Assembly (NCBI GenBank): GCA_963771985.1
Contig: CAVYVO010000022.1
Coordinates: 773,425 to 837,424 of the forward strand
DNA from: Trebonia sp963771985
GTDB taxonomy: Bacteria > Actinomycetota > Actinomycetes > Streptosporangiales > Streptosporangiaceae
DNA length: 64,000 nucleotides
Direction: 5' to 3'
The notes under the pieces are model-generated. The model searched no databases. It saw only the letters and a list, made by a program, of their open reading frames with translations, and had not been told where the DNA came from. Position 1 is the stretch's first letter, and each line of letters begins with the position of its first letter. Of the stretch, positions 63,685 to 64,000 are shown piece after piece. Made by a program: the position numbers and the translations under genes.

Positions 63685-64000
63685 ATGCTCCCCGATACCG
63701 TGCTGGTGTTGAAGGTGACCGCCGCCCACCTGTCCCGCCGGGCCGTGCTCTACGTCCGGCAGTCCAGCCTCAAGCAGGTCATCCACAACACCGAGTCCGC
63801 GATCCGCCAGTACGACCTGCGCGGCAAGGCGATCGCGCTGGGCTGGGCAGCGGACCAGATCACCGTGATCGACATCGACCAGGGCCACTCCGGCGCCTCC
63901 GCCGCCTGCGGGAGGGGTTCCAGCAGATGGCCGCCGAGGTGTCGCTGGGCCGGGCCGGGATCGTGCTCGGCCTGGAATGCTCCCGGCTGGCCCGCAACAA
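63685..64000 (+). pseudogene. Serine recombinase, frameshifted and cut by the window edge
   Basis: MLPDTVLVLKVTAAHLSRRA, VLYVRQSSLKQVIHNTESAI RQYDLRGKA and IDIDQGHSGASAA form the resolvase N-terminus; the catalytic serine is that of VRQSS. At about 63908 one base is missing (TGCGGGAG for TGCCGGGAG) and the fold continues as REGFQQMAAEVSLGRAGIVL GLECSRLARN in another frame. The gene runs off the right edge. GAAGGAGACCCG precedes the ATG. It would move the cassette if the frame were intact. Confidence 0.8.

Noticed and set aside
62347..64000. Prophage at the right end
   Set aside because: Only recombinase-cassette genes are present; no structural, lysis or packaging genes.

Overview
The window is high-GC DNA with GTG and ATG starts, frequent ATGA start/stop overlaps, WhiB, GAF-ANTAR, DUF5994, UBP-zinc-finger and STAS proteins, and a DevR/DevS pair. 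This points to a filamentous or soil Actinomycetota (Streptosporangiales-like is my guess; genus not determinable). No rRNA, tRNA or CRISPR array was recognised.

Layout. 0-9.2 kb: partial diacylglycerol-kinase-like gene, methyltransferase, a 1137-residue GMC oxidoreductase/alpha-beta hydrolase fusion, and a frameshifted HTH-ATPase regulator. 9.5-16.7 kb: cold-shock gene with a strong terminator, a STAS gene, then a TetR gene followed by three nearly identical promoter/operator cassettes that drive two Hsp20 genes and a DUF5994-STAS-acyl-desaturase operon. 16.7-21.1 kb: DevR-type response regulator, DHODH-like gene (frameshifted) with a candidate DosR box, DevS-type haem sensor kinase, PspC. 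21.6-28.3 kb: SPFH protein, TnpB remnant, STAS, DUF6629, second desaturase operon, LysR. 28.6-36 kb: small zinc/LapA proteins, FtsH, two GAF-ANTAR regulators, WhiB-DUF3040, XRE regulator. 36-38.9 kb: a dehydrogenase/PIN chimera, a broken hydrolase, and an NRAMP transporter behind an iron-box. 38.9-49 kb: narGHJI plus a TDT/SLAC1-type channel, followed by a set of truncated redox genes and a cysteine-rich HTH regulator. 49.7-53.2 kb: PadR-ABC export operon with a clear PadR operator. 54-64 kb: toxin-antitoxin pairs, decayed SDR and transposase genes, a pRiA4b ORF-3 protein, and a decayed serine-recombinase cassette at the right edge.

How it fits together. Hypoxia/redox sensing (DevRS, NarGHJI, cysteine-rich regulator, WhiB), protein and membrane stress (Hsp20 x2, FtsH, PspC, two desaturases, SPFH) and STAS/GAF-ANTAR signalling suggest a stress and dormancy island. 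The TetR-linked triple promoter is the most distinctive element, because it would co-regulate small chaperones with a lipid desaturase. The right end and several junctions show heavy decay: at least ten genes carry frameshifts or truncations while long operons (nar, ABC) remain intact.
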